Assembly (NCBI GenBank): GCA_003242195.1
Contig: QGUQ01000072.1
Span: 1 to 8,182, forward strand
DNA length: 8,182 nucleotides
From: Bacillota bacterium
Lineage (GTDB): Bacteria; Bacillota; Sulfobacillia; Thermaerobacterales; Thermaerobacteraceae
Reading direction: 5' to 3'
Shown: in pieces, positions 1 through 8,069 of the stretch
How positions within the stretch are numbered: the first letter of the stretch is position 1
How the letters are laid out: each line of letters starts with the position of its first letter
Notes under the pieces: model-generated
Told to the model about the DNA's origin: nothing
The model's database searches: none
The model's input: only the letters and a program-made list of their open reading frames with translations
Program-made: the position numbers and the translations under genes

Positions 1-608
1 TCGTCGGGGTCGGCGACGATGGCGTACTGGCGGTCATCCAGCTCCACCAGGTCGACGACCACGAACTGATGCTCCTCGCCGTTCTCGTCCCGGAAGGTGA
101 CGATCCGGCGCTCCTCCGGCAGGTCCACCTGCTCAACACCACCTTCCCGGATCGGCGCTGGCTTGCGCCCTTCGCCGCGGGGCGCCTCCCGCGCCCGCCG
201 CGCGTCCAGAAAACTTTGCAGGATCAAGACCGCGGCCATGCGGTCGATCACCTGGCGGCGCCGCCGGCGGGACAGATCCGCCGCGATCAGCGCGCGCTCC
301 GCTTGCACGGTGGTCAGCCGCTCATCCCATAGGGTAACCGCCCATGCGCCCTCCTTCCGCAACGCCTCGGCGAAGCGCTCCGCCGCCACGGCCTCGGGAC
401 CGGCGGAGCCGTCCAGGCGCCTCGGCCACCCGACGACGATGCCGCCCACTTCGTGGGACCGCGCCAGCTCGGCCACCCGAGTGAGGTCCCGGGCCTCGTC
501 CTGCCGTTCGAGCGTGACCAGGGGCTGGGCCACGAGGCCCGACGGGTCGCTGATGGCGACGCCGATCGTCTTGCTCCCCAAGTCCAGTCCCAGCCACCGC
601 ATCGCCAT
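1..608 (-). CDS. ruvX: RuvX/YqgF Holliday-junction resolvase-like nuclease fused to a DUF1292 domain (C-terminus runs off the window)
   Basis: The reading frame is open from ATG 608 to the window edge (202 codons, no stop). Residues 1-138 are a complete RuvX/YqgF RNase H-fold nuclease: DLGSKTIGVAISD with catalytic D9, IVVGWP at 57-62, WDERLTT with D95/E96 at 94-100, and IDRMAAVLILQSFLD with D122 at 121-135. The family is implicated in Holliday-junction resolution and pre-16S rRNA 5' end maturation. Family members normally end a few residues after the last motif. Here a basic, Pro/Gly-rich linker (about 136-166) leads into RIVTFRDENGEEHQF and DLVELDDRQYAIVADPD, the DUF1292 (YrzB-type) signature, usually a separate gene just downstream. 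The start follows the rhomboid stop by 7 nt, with TGAGG 5 nt before ATG 608; ATG 602 is an alternative. The RuvX identity is firm and the fusion is read directly. Whether one polypeptide is the only product is open, because a possible internal GTG start lies at 128. Confidence 0.93.
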   Translation of the reverse strand, partial: MAMRWLGLDLGSKTIGVAISDPSGLVAQPLVTLERQDEARDLTRVAELARSHEVGGIVVGWPRRLDGSAGPEAVAAERFAEALRKEGAWAVTLWDERLTTVQAERALIAADLSRRRRRQVIDRMAAVLILQSFLDARRAREAPRGEGRKPAPIREGGVEQVDLPEERRIVTFRDENGEEHQFVVVDLVELDDRQYAIVADPD

Positions 609-615
609 CACAACC

Positions 616-1308
616 TCATGACCATCGGGGCTGCCGCAGCCCTCCCAGCAGCAGCATGCCCAGCGCGCCGGCCACGAACCCGCCGACGTGGGCCCACCAG
701 GCCACCAGCGCAACGCCCTCCGCCCCCAGGGACACCAGCCCGTTGAGCAGCTGGAGCGCAAACCACGCGAGCAAGAAAATCCAGGCCGGCACTTCCGCTA
801 CCGTAATAAAGATGAACAGAAAAATCAAGGTGATGATGCGCGACCGCGGGAAGGCCAGGAAGTATGCACCGAGAACGCCCGCTACCGCTCCGCTCGCGCC
901 GACGGTAGGCAACTCCGCCCCGGGGTTCGCCACCACGTGGGCGTAATTCCCCAGTGCACCGGCCAGTAAATAGAACAGGAGGAACCGCCCGCGGCCCAGC
1001 CGGTCCTCCACGTTGTCCCCGAAGACCCACAGGAACAGCATGTTCCCCGCCAGGTGCACCGGATTGCCGTGCAGGAACATGGCGGTGAACAGGGACAGGT
1101 AGGGACTCAGGCCGAACTCACCGATTTGGGACAGCGGCGGGATCCTCGCCGGCACCACGCCATAGGCCTCGGCCATCCGGGCGATGCCAACGGCGGGCGT
1201 CGGTCCCGACGTCCACTCCAGGTAGAACACGTAGACGTTGGCGGCGATCAGCAGTAGGGTGATGATCGGGAAACGGCGCGACCGGATGGTATCGCGCAAA
1301 GGGATCAT
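616..1308 (-). CDS. Rhomboid family intramembrane serine protease
   Basis: This is a 230-residue polytopic membrane protein of the rhomboid family, which cleaves transmembrane substrates within the bilayer. The catalytic serine lies in GASG (S139) and the histidine in WWAHVGGF (H207). The HxxxN oxyanion-hole signature HLAGN (H85, N89) is also present. Hydrophobic segments are visible near residues 13-30, 69-80, 86-98, 108-125, 135-153, 157-170, 174-195 and 199-222, so the protein is the six- or seven-helix core without an added soluble domain. The start is set by AGGAAGGAG, 6 nt upstream of ATG 1308. A longer in-frame opening to 1452 is rejected because its first 48 residues are low-complexity and lie ahead of this ribosome binding site. 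The gene sits directly upstream of ruvX (7 nt gap), so the two are probably co-transcribed. The natural substrate cannot be told from the sequence. The family call is secure. Confidence 0.95.
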   Translation of the reverse strand: MIPLRDTIRSRRFPIITLLLIAANVYVFYLEWTSGPTPAVGIARMAEAYGVVPARIPPLSQIGEFGLSPYLSLFTAMFLHGNPVHLAGNMLFLWVFGDNVEDRLGRGRFLLFYLLAGALGNYAHVVANPGAELPTVGASGAVAGVLGAYFLAFPRSRIITLIFLFIFITVAEVPAWIFLLAWFALQLLNGLVSLGAEGVALVAWWAHVGGFVAGALGMLLLGGLRQPRWS

Positions 1309-1449
1309 GGTGAACTCCTTCCTGCCGGGCCGCGGCCGGCCTGGTTGGCGGCCGCCGCCGAGCCCTCCTACCGGGAGGTGACTGCGGTGCCGCGACGTTT
1401 CCCCACCTACGGGTACGGGAGCATGCGGCCCGTGCGCCCGGGTACTGCG

Positions 1450-1463
1450 CACGCCGCGGCGTG
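1450..1463. repeat. 14-bp perfect palindrome between rhomboid gene and small ORF
   Basis: CACGCCGCGGCGTG is a perfect inverted repeat with no spacer, located 142 nt upstream of the rhomboid start. A dyad of this kind can be a binding site for a dimeric regulator. In sequence this GC-rich, chance is also possible, and I see no second copy in the window. Confidence 0.35.
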
Positions 1464-1491
1464 GCGCTCCCGCTCCCGCTCACAGGGCACG

Positions 1492-1520
1492 CCGGCCCGC
1501 CCGCGGCGCGGGCTGGCCGG
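1492..1520. other. Strong GC hairpin ahead of the small plus-strand ORF
   Basis: The arms are CCGGCC-C-GCCCGC (1492-1504) and GCGGGC-T-GGCCGG (1508-1520) around a 3-nt loop: 12 base pairs with a single C/T mismatch. No T-run follows on either strand, so it is not a standard intrinsic terminator. On the plus strand its 3' arm ends inside the GGTGAGG ribosome binding site of the ORF starting at 1534. It could therefore mask translation start. The structure is seen; the role is inference. Confidence 0.5.
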
Positions 1521-1533
1521 TGAGGTAGGCGAG

Positions 1534-1647
1534 GTGATCCGCCTTTACCGGGTGTGGCTCCTGGTAGCCGTCGTCTCTTTCATCATTGGCTACGCCCTCG
1601 GCACCTGGTTCGGCCACGACCTGGCCGCGCGAGCGCACCTGCGCTGA
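1534..1647 (+). CDS. Small single-pass membrane peptide, hypothetical (37 aa)
   Basis: I do not recognise this protein. The frame encodes a short basic start (VIRLYR), one clear transmembrane segment (about residues 7-27, VWLLVAVVSFIIGYALGTWF), then a short tail ending in AARAHLR. Nearly all third codon positions are G or C, as expected for a real gene in this genome. It is the only plus-strand frame in the window with a sensible membrane profile. The chosen start is GTG 1534, with GGTGAGG 8 nt upstream. An ATG at 1423 in the same frame would add a 37-residue Arg/Pro/Ala-rich extension that looks non-coding. The ORF converges on ireB, with only 15 nt between stop codons, and diverges from the rhomboid gene. 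It would break the minus-strand run into two transcription units. It could still be a chance frame, so confidence is modest. Confidence 0.42.
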   Translation: MIRLYRVWLLVAVVSFIIGYALGTWFGHDLAARAHLR

Positions 1648-1662
1648 GGGCGCCACGGCCGC

Positions 1663-1989
1663 TCACGTGCTGTGACCGTCGCCCTGCCTTGCCTCCAGGC
1701 CAGCCACGTAGGCGCGGATGAGTTCGGCCAGCAGTTCGTCCCGTTCCACCCGGCTGACCAGCGAGCGCGCACCGCGATGGCTCGTGATGTAGGCGGGGTC
1801 GCCCGACAGGAGGTAGCCCGCCAGCTGACGGACGGGATCGTAACCCCGTTCGGCCAGCGCGCCGTAAACCGTGGCGATCACCCAGGCCGGGTCCGGCCGG
1901 TCCGGACGCCCCTCCGCCGGGGCCGGCGCTCCGAACATCGTGGAGTCCGGCCCCTGATCTTCCCGTGCCGCCGGCTGACCTCGTCGCAT
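1663..1989 (-). CDS. ireB: IreB family regulatory protein (UPF0297/DUF965, YrzL)
   Basis: This 108-residue protein carries the IreB signature across residues 38-97: TVYGALAERGYDP, QLAGYLLSGDPAYIT, and VERDELLAELIRAY. In Enterococcus faecalis, IreB is a small cytoplasmic phosphoprotein that acts against the Ser/Thr kinase IreK in envelope-stress and cephalosporin tolerance. The start ATG 1989 has GGGAGG 8 nt upstream. A later methionine (M18) is unlikely as start, because the conserved D-x-T-M of the family precedes and includes it (D15-S16-T17-M18). The N-terminus is longer than usual (the family is about 85-90 residues), with a Pro/Ala/Arg-rich insert at 19-34. Of the two N-terminal threonines that IreK phosphorylates in Enterococcus, only the second appears kept (T17). 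The gene begins 40 nt after alaS and is probably read through from it, the usual Firmicute pairing. Confidence 0.93.
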   Translation of the reverse strand: MRRGQPAAREDQGPDSTMFGAPAPAEGRPDRPDPAWVIATVYGALAERGYDPVRQLAGYLLSGDPAYITSHRGARSLVSRVERDELLAELIRAYVAGLEARQGDGHST

Positions 1990-2029
1990 GAGGCTCGCCT
2001 CCCGTGACCCTTCGTGTGCCCTTGCCCGT

Positions 2030-4717
<2,688 letters not shown>

Positions 4718-4813
4718 CGTACCCTCCTCGCTCCCTCGGGCTCGGCGCCGCCGGACTCCCGGCTCGCCCCGCCGGCGCCGCGGCCCTGCAGCCACCGGCC
4801 CCGGCATCCCCGG

Positions 4814-4849
4814 AAAAAAGAAACCGCCACCGGCCCTCGGCCGGGGCGG
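4814..4849 (-). terminator. T-box rho-independent terminator ahead of alaS
   Basis: The arms CCGCC-CCGGCC (4849-4839) and GGCCGG-T-GGCGG (4835-4824) pair around a GAG loop, with one bulged T. TTTCTTTTTT (4823-4814) follows. Its 5' arm is the same segment (4849-4841) that forms the 3' strand of the antiterminator, so the two folds exclude each other. This is the expected off-state of a T-box. Confidence 0.92.
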
Positions 4850-4870
4850 CATCGCCGCGGTACCACCCGG
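4841..4870 (-). promoter_or_regulatory. T-box antiterminator with tRNA-acceptor bulge
   Basis: CCGGG (4870-4866) pairs with CCCGG (4845-4841), and GCGG (4858-4855) pairs with CCGC (4849-4846) over a CGATG loop. The 7-nt bulge TGGTACC (4865-4859) lies between the two helices. This matches the T-box consensus GGGTGGTACCGCGG. The TGGT would pair with the ACCA end of uncharged tRNA, and its last T fits an A discriminator base, as in tRNA-Ala. Confidence 0.92.
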
Positions 4871-5181
4871 GTTCACCCCGCCCTCGCGAGCGGGGCCTCG
4901 GCGGGTCGCGCCAGCCTACCGGCCAAGGACCGGCACACGTCCCCCGGAGCGGGGGCCGGGCGGAAACGCCGCCACCGGCCGCCGGTGCAGCACGACCTCG
5001 CGCGTGTAACGGCCGCGTACCCGGGTGCGCTTGGGGCCGGCCGGGCGGTCCCGGGCCAGCGTTGGCGCACCGGCTCCGGGAGGGCGTGCGCGCCATCGTC
5101 CGGGAACCTCGCAGCCGGGGGTTCCCTCTCTGGCGGACGAGCGGGCGGCTTGGTCCCATCATCGCCGTGTCACTATGTGCA

Positions 5182-5204
5182 GGCCCGCGTCACGCGCGCG
5201 GGCC
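5182..5204 (-). other. 8-bp hairpin spanning the stop codon of the AI-2E gene
   Basis: GGCCCGCG (5204-5197) and CGCGGGCC (5189-5182) pair perfectly around a 7-nt loop that contains the TGA stop (5192-5190). No T-run follows on either strand, so it is at best a weak terminator or a 3' end stabiliser. It could also lie in the very 5' end of the alaS leader. Confidence 0.45.
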
Positions 5205-6335
5205 ACGGTCAGTGGCATTTTCCCACTTTCGCCGGGGCTCGTCAACTTGGCCACCCGCTGCCACGCCGGCCTGCCCGGGCCTTGGCTCCGGTTGCCGGGA
5301 CGTCGGTGGTTGCAGGGCGAGACCCGGCCAGAAAAAGGTGAGGAGCGTCCAGACGAGGCCCGTCACCGGCACCGCCAGGAGAAGACCCGGCAAGCCGAAG
5401 TGACGGCCGCCCACCAAGACGGCGGTCACGACGGCCAGGGGGTGCAGCCCGACGGACTGGCCCAGCACCCGCGGGGCCAGGACCGTGCTCTCCATCCACT
5501 GGATCAGGACCAGCGCCAGCAGCGCCTGGATCGCGGTAGCGGGAGATTGCAGCAGGGCCATGGCCAGCACCGGCACGGCGCCGATGGCGGGGCCGAAATA
5601 GGGCACCAGGTCGGCCAGGCCGGCAAAGAGCCCCAGCAGGACGGGAAAGCGCAGGCCGAGGAGGGCCGAGGTCACCGTCACCAGCAGCCCGACGCATCCC
5701 GCCACCAGCAGCTGCCCGCGGATGAAGCCGGCTACCACGCGATCGATGGCCCGCAACAATTCCAGCCAGCGGCGCCTGCGCCCGTGCAGGAGGCGAGCCG
5801 CGGCCGACCGAAACCGGTCCAGGTCGTTCAGGAGGTAATAGGCGATGACCGGCGCCAGCAGCAAGGGGGCCGAACCGGCGACGGCCTGCATGACGCCGTC
5901 GGTGAAGGCCGCCAGGCGGGCCGAGATCCACTCACCCGTGCCGTCGATGTGCTCCAGCAGGGCGCGGCGCACGCCCTCGGGCAGGGCGGAGCGGGCGGTG
6001 TCCCGGCGTAGGCCCTCCAGCCACTCCCGGGCCTGGCGGGAGTAGGAGGGCAACTGGGCACCCAGGCGGTTGACCTCGTCCAGCAATCCGGGAAGCAGGT
6101 AGACGAGGGCCACCGCCGTCCCCAGGGTCACCAGCAGGTAGAGGAGCAGGATGGCGGTCGCGCGGCGCATGCCGTGCCCTTGCAGGTAATCGACGGCGGG
6201 TGCCAGCAGGTACGTCAGGACGAGGGCCAGGACGAAGGTGGCCCACACACCGCGCAAGAGGTACGCGGCCAGAAGGACCGCCGCGAGGCCGGCCCCTCCC
6301 ATCAGCAGGCCGAGCCAGAATCTGCGGGTCACCAT
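5190..6335 (-). CDS. AI-2E/PerM family transporter (YrrI-like)
   Basis: This is a 381-residue integral membrane protein of the AI-2E exporter (PerM, UPF0118) superfamily. Hydrophobic segments lie near residues 6-26, 28-47, 60-82, 152-170, 206-228, 230-248, 250-280 and 296-340. A hydrophilic stretch at about 85-150 separates the N-terminal pair from the rest, as in the family. Recognisable motifs are APVIAYYLLNDLDRF (161-175), FAGLADLVPYFGPAIGAVP (237-255) and LAPRVLGQSVGLHPL (286-300). The last 40 residues are Pro/Arg/Gly-rich and probably disordered. Substrates in the family vary (AI-2 signal, Na+/H+ exchange and others), so none is assigned. In many Firmicutes a member lies between mnmA and alaS, as here. 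The start is uncertain: ATG 6335 lacks a good ribosome binding site, and TTG 6362 in the same frame would overlap the upstream stop codon. Confidence 0.9.
   Translation of the reverse strand: MVTRRFWLGLLMGGAGLAAVLLAAYLLRGVWATFVLALVLTYLLAPAVDYLQGHGMRRATAILLLYLLVTLGTAVALVYLLPGLLDEVNRLGAQLPSYSRQAREWLEGLRRDTARSALPEGVRRALLEHIDGTGEWISARLAAFTDGVMQAVAGSAPLLLAPVIAYYLLNDLDRFRSAAARLLHGRRRRWLELLRAIDRVVAGFIRGQLLVAGCVGLLVTVTSALLGLRFPVLLGLFAGLADLVPYFGPAIGAVPVLAMALLQSPATAIQALLALVLIQWMESTVLAPRVLGQSVGLHPLAVVTAVLVGGRHFGLPGLLLAVPVTGLVWTLLTFFWPGLALQPPTSRQPEPRPGQAGVAAGGQVDEPRRKWENATDRGPRA
5217..5245 (-). promoter_or_regulatory. Candidate sigma-A-type promoter for the alaS leader
   Basis: TTGACG (5245-5240) and GAAAAT (5222-5217) are separated by exactly 17 nt. 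They match the -35 consensus at 5 of 6 and the -10 consensus at 4 of 6. The position fits a transcript starting near 5210, shortly before T-box Stem I. The site lies inside the last codons of the AI-2E-family gene, and its -10 falls in the short palindrome AGTGGGAAAATGCCACT (5227-5211). The match is plausible but not proven. Confidence 0.5.
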
Positions 6336-6354
6336 ACGGCCGGGCGAATGGATC

Positions 6355-6567
6355 CTAGCCAATCCGGGCCGCCAGCCAGCGCCGGGCCCGTTTCCCCGTC
6401 TCCCGCACCAGCCGGCGGCGCCGGCCGGGGTTCCTCAGCGGCTCGACCTTGCGGGCGATCCCGCCGGCCAGAGAGCCCAACCAGCGCCCCGGACGCACGC
6501 CCATCCGGTCGAGGACGGCAACCAGCGCGGCCCCGGTGAGCATGCCCACCCAGAAACGCCCCCTCAT
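6355..6567 (-). CDS. Small membrane-anchored basic protein, hypothetical (70 aa)
   Basis: I do not recognise a named family. The protein has one N-terminal hydrophobic segment (about residues 5-19, FWVGMLTGAALVAVL), then a strongly basic tail with RRRR at 50-53 and KRARR at 59-63. The layout resembles YtxH-like small proteins, but the similarity is only in shape. The start ATG 6567 has GAGGGG 7 nt upstream. That ribosome binding site is formed by the last codons of the zinc-ribbon gene, whose stop lies 4 nt before this start, so the two are very likely translated together. Its stop is 19 nt before the chosen AI-2E-family start. A longer frame opening to 6819 overlaps the zinc-ribbon gene and is a shadow in that part. 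Confidence 0.7.
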   Translation of the reverse strand: MRGRFWVGMLTGAALVAVLDRMGVRPGRWLGSLAGGIARKVEPLRNPGRRRRLVRETGKRARRWLAARIG

Positions 6568-6571
6568 CCTC

Positions 6572-6781
6572 TCACCCCTCGTCGCCGGCGACGTGAGATG
6601 CCGGCCCGGCGGAACCGGGTGCCGCCCCGTGGAAGGCCACCCGGTTGCCCTCGGAGTCCAGGACGAAGCACGCGAAGGTGCCCCCACCCCGCTCCTGGAA
6701 CTCGATGCAGCAGTCCCAGCAGTAGTACTCGCCGGTACCGATCTTCCCCGTCGCGTTCCCGCCGCACACCGGGCACCGCAT
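6572..6781 (-). CDS. Small zinc-ribbon protein, hypothetical (69 aa)
   Basis: This 69-residue protein begins with CPVC (C3, C6), followed at C21 by CWDCC (C21, C24, C25): a CxxC-x14-CxxC zinc ribbon in the first 28 residues. The middle (FACFVLDSEGNRVAF, residues 37-51) looks like a beta hairpin, and the last 18 residues are Gly/Ala-rich. Similar short ribbons that start MxCPxCG and continue with YYCxxC occur near mnmA in other Clostridia-type genomes, from memory and not checked. No function is known to me; RNA, DNA or protein contact are all possible. The start ATG 6781 has GGAGGG about 9 nt upstream. It follows mnmA by 109 nt and is tightly coupled to the next small gene. Confidence 0.8.
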   Translation of the reverse strand: MRCPVCGGNATGKIGTGEYYCWDCCIEFQERGGGTFACFVLDSEGNRVAFHGAAPGSAGPASHVAGDEG

Positions 6782-6890
6782 CGCCGCCCGACCCTCCTCC
6801 GTCCTTCCCTAATGTGCACGGGTCAAGGGCCCGCCATGCGGGAAGGGACGGCAAGGAAGGAGGCGGAGGAACGCGGGAAGGGTGGAGGGC

Positions 6891-8030
6891 TCACTGCGGC
6901 ACCTTGCAGGCGGGAAGGCGGTCGGCAGGTATGCGGTCCAGTGCTTCCTCGATCACCGCGCCACCGGCCACCCGGTCGCCGTCGTAGAAGACGACGGCCT
7001 GCCCGGGCGTGACGGCGCGCTGGGGCTCGTCGAACCACACTTCCACGGCGTCGGGAACGCCGGCAACGGGCCGCACGGTCGCCGGGGCCTCGGGAGACTT
7101 GTACCGGATCTTGGCCGTGACCCGGGCCTCGCCACGCAGGCCCTCCCAGGAGACCCAGTTGACCTGCCGCGCCCGCAGGCCGTAGGAGTAGGTGGCCGTG
7201 TCGGGCCCGACCACCAGCGCATTCTGCTCGGGCAGGATGCGGATGACGTACATGGGCCGGTCGCTGCGGATCCCCAGACCGCGCCGCTGGCCGACGGTGT
7301 AGAAGGCCAGGCCCCGGTGGGTGCCGATGCGGCGGCCCCTGGTGTCGTAGATGGGCCCCGGCCGAATGCGGTCGCCGGCGCGCTCGGCCAGGAAGCGCTC
7401 GTGGTCGTTGTCCTTGACGAAGCAGATCTCCTGGCTCTCCGGCTTGCGGGCCGTCACCAGCCCGTAAGACTCGGCCAACCGGCGCACCTCGTCCTTGCGG
7501 AAGCGGCCGATAGGCAGCAACGTCCGGGCCAGCTGCTCCTGGGTGAAGTTGTAGAGCACGTAGGTCTGGTCCTTGCGCTCGTCCGCGGACTTGCGCAGGA
7601 TGTAGCGCCCCGCGTCCTCGTCGTACTCGACGACGGCGTAGTGGCCGGTGGCGACATAGTCGCAGCCAAGGGCGTCGGCGCGGCGCAGAAACTCGTCGAA
7701 CTTGATGTACTTGTTGCAGGCGATGCACGGGTTGGGCGTCCGCCCGCGCAGGTATTCCTCGACGAAGTAGTCGATGACCTTTTCCTCGAAATCCCGGCGC
7801 ATGTTCATCACGTAATAGGGGATGCCCAGGCGGTCCGCCACCCGGCGCGCGTCGTCGATGGCACTCAGGGAGCAGCAGCCGCCGTACCGGGACTCGTCAT
7901 CCGGGTCCATGGCCGGCCACGTCTGCATCGTCACGCCGATGACCTCGTACCCCTCGTCTTTCAACAGGGCCGCCGCCACCGAACTGTCGACGCCGCCGCT
8001 CATGGCAGCCAGCACACGCGCCTTGGCCAT
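6891..8030 (-). CDS. mnmA: tRNA-specific 2-thiouridylase MnmA (TrmU)
   Basis: MnmA forms 2-thiouridine at U34 of tRNA-Lys, -Glu and -Gln, using ATP and sulfur passed from a cysteine desulfurase. The 379-residue protein is of full family length. It shows the PP-loop SGGVDSS (11-17), the catalytic cysteine in TPNPCIACNKYIKF (C102), the ATGHY motif (127-131), KDQTYVL (153-159), and the second redox cysteine in SQEICFVKD (C203). The C-terminal half is the expected beta-barrel with YTVGQRRGLGI. The start ATG 8030 is marked by an excellent AAGGAGGT 6 nt upstream. It lies 38 nt after the stop of a cysteine desulfurase gene, its natural sulfur donor, so the two probably form an operon. Nothing in the sequence is missing or odd. 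The 109-nt gap after its stop has a small inverted repeat (CCCGC/GCGGG, 6830-6842) without a T-run. Confidence 0.97.
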   Translation of the reverse strand: MAKARVLAAMSGGVDSSVAAALLKDEGYEVIGVTMQTWPAMDPDDESRYGGCCSLSAIDDARRVADRLGIPYYVMNMRRDFEEKVIDYFVEEYLRGRTPNPCIACNKYIKFDEFLRRADALGCDYVATGHYAVVEYDEDAGRYILRKSADERKDQTYVLYNFTQEQLARTLLPIGRFRKDEVRRLAESYGLVTARKPESQEICFVKDNDHERFLAERAGDRIRPGPIYDTRGRRIGTHRGLAFYTVGQRRGLGIRSDRPMYVIRILPEQNALVVGPDTATYSYGLRARQVNWVSWEGLRGEARVTAKIRYKSPEAPATVRPVAGVPDAVEVWFDEPQRAVTPGQAVVFYDGDRVAGGAVIEEALDRIPADRLPACKVPQ

Positions 8031-8069
8031 GTCGCCACCTCCTTCCTCCCTTTGCTCCCCAGGATGCCC

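Larger units (their letters stand above)
1309..1662. other. 354-nt gap between rhomboid and ireB genes
   Basis: No minus-strand gene is visible here. The stretch holds the likely small plus-strand ORF, the 12-bp hairpin and the 14-bp palindrome listed separately. It also holds a short inverted repeat, CCTCC/GGAGG, near 1364-1378. It should contain the rhomboid-ruvX promoter if those genes are transcribed apart from ireB, but I found no convincing -35/-10 pair. No poly-T terminator follows ireB. Confidence 0.6.
4814..5185 (-). promoter_or_regulatory. alaS T-box riboswitch leader
   Basis: The leader RNA senses uncharged tRNA-Ala and permits read-through into alaS when alanyl-tRNA is short. Visible parts, 5' to 3': an AUGA-containing segment at the base of Stem I (about 5163-5155); the Stem I AGAGAG element (5131-5126), which overlaps the start of a distal 7-bp hairpin GGGAACC/GGTTCCC (5126-5120 with 5108-5102), whose loop carries GGCTGCGA. 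Next come a long GC-rich middle region, a Stem III hairpin CCCCGC/GCGGGG (4895-4890 with 4881-4876), the antiterminator and the terminator. The alanine specifier codon could not be fixed by hand: several GCC/GCG triplets lie in the 3' arm of Stem I (about 5100-5060). The 5' boundary is approximate. A further 96 nt separate the terminator from the alaS start and hold only the ribosome binding site. Confidence 0.9.

Noticed and set aside
322..597. Minus-strand open frame of 91 codons inside ruvX
   Set aside because: It is a shadow in another frame of ruvX, whose own frame carries all the nuclease motifs.
1309..1452. N-terminal extension of the rhomboid protein by 48 residues
   Set aside because: It is low-complexity, and a strong ribosome binding site lies directly before ATG 1308.
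4718..4876. N-terminal extension of AlaRS to an upstream start
   Set aside because: It would read through the T-box antiterminator and terminator, and its translation is low-complexity. AGGAGG lies right before 4717.
5025..6011. Plus-strand open frame of 328 codons across the T-box and the AI-2E gene
   Set aside because: It is Gln/His/Gly-rich without a domain, and it is antisense to a well-supported membrane protein and a riboswitch.
6782..6890. Possible promoter (TTGACC near 6827-6822) or terminator between mnmA and the zinc-ribbon gene
   Set aside because: No -10 box lies at a fitting distance from TTGACC, and the small inverted repeat CCCGC/GCGGG has no T-run.
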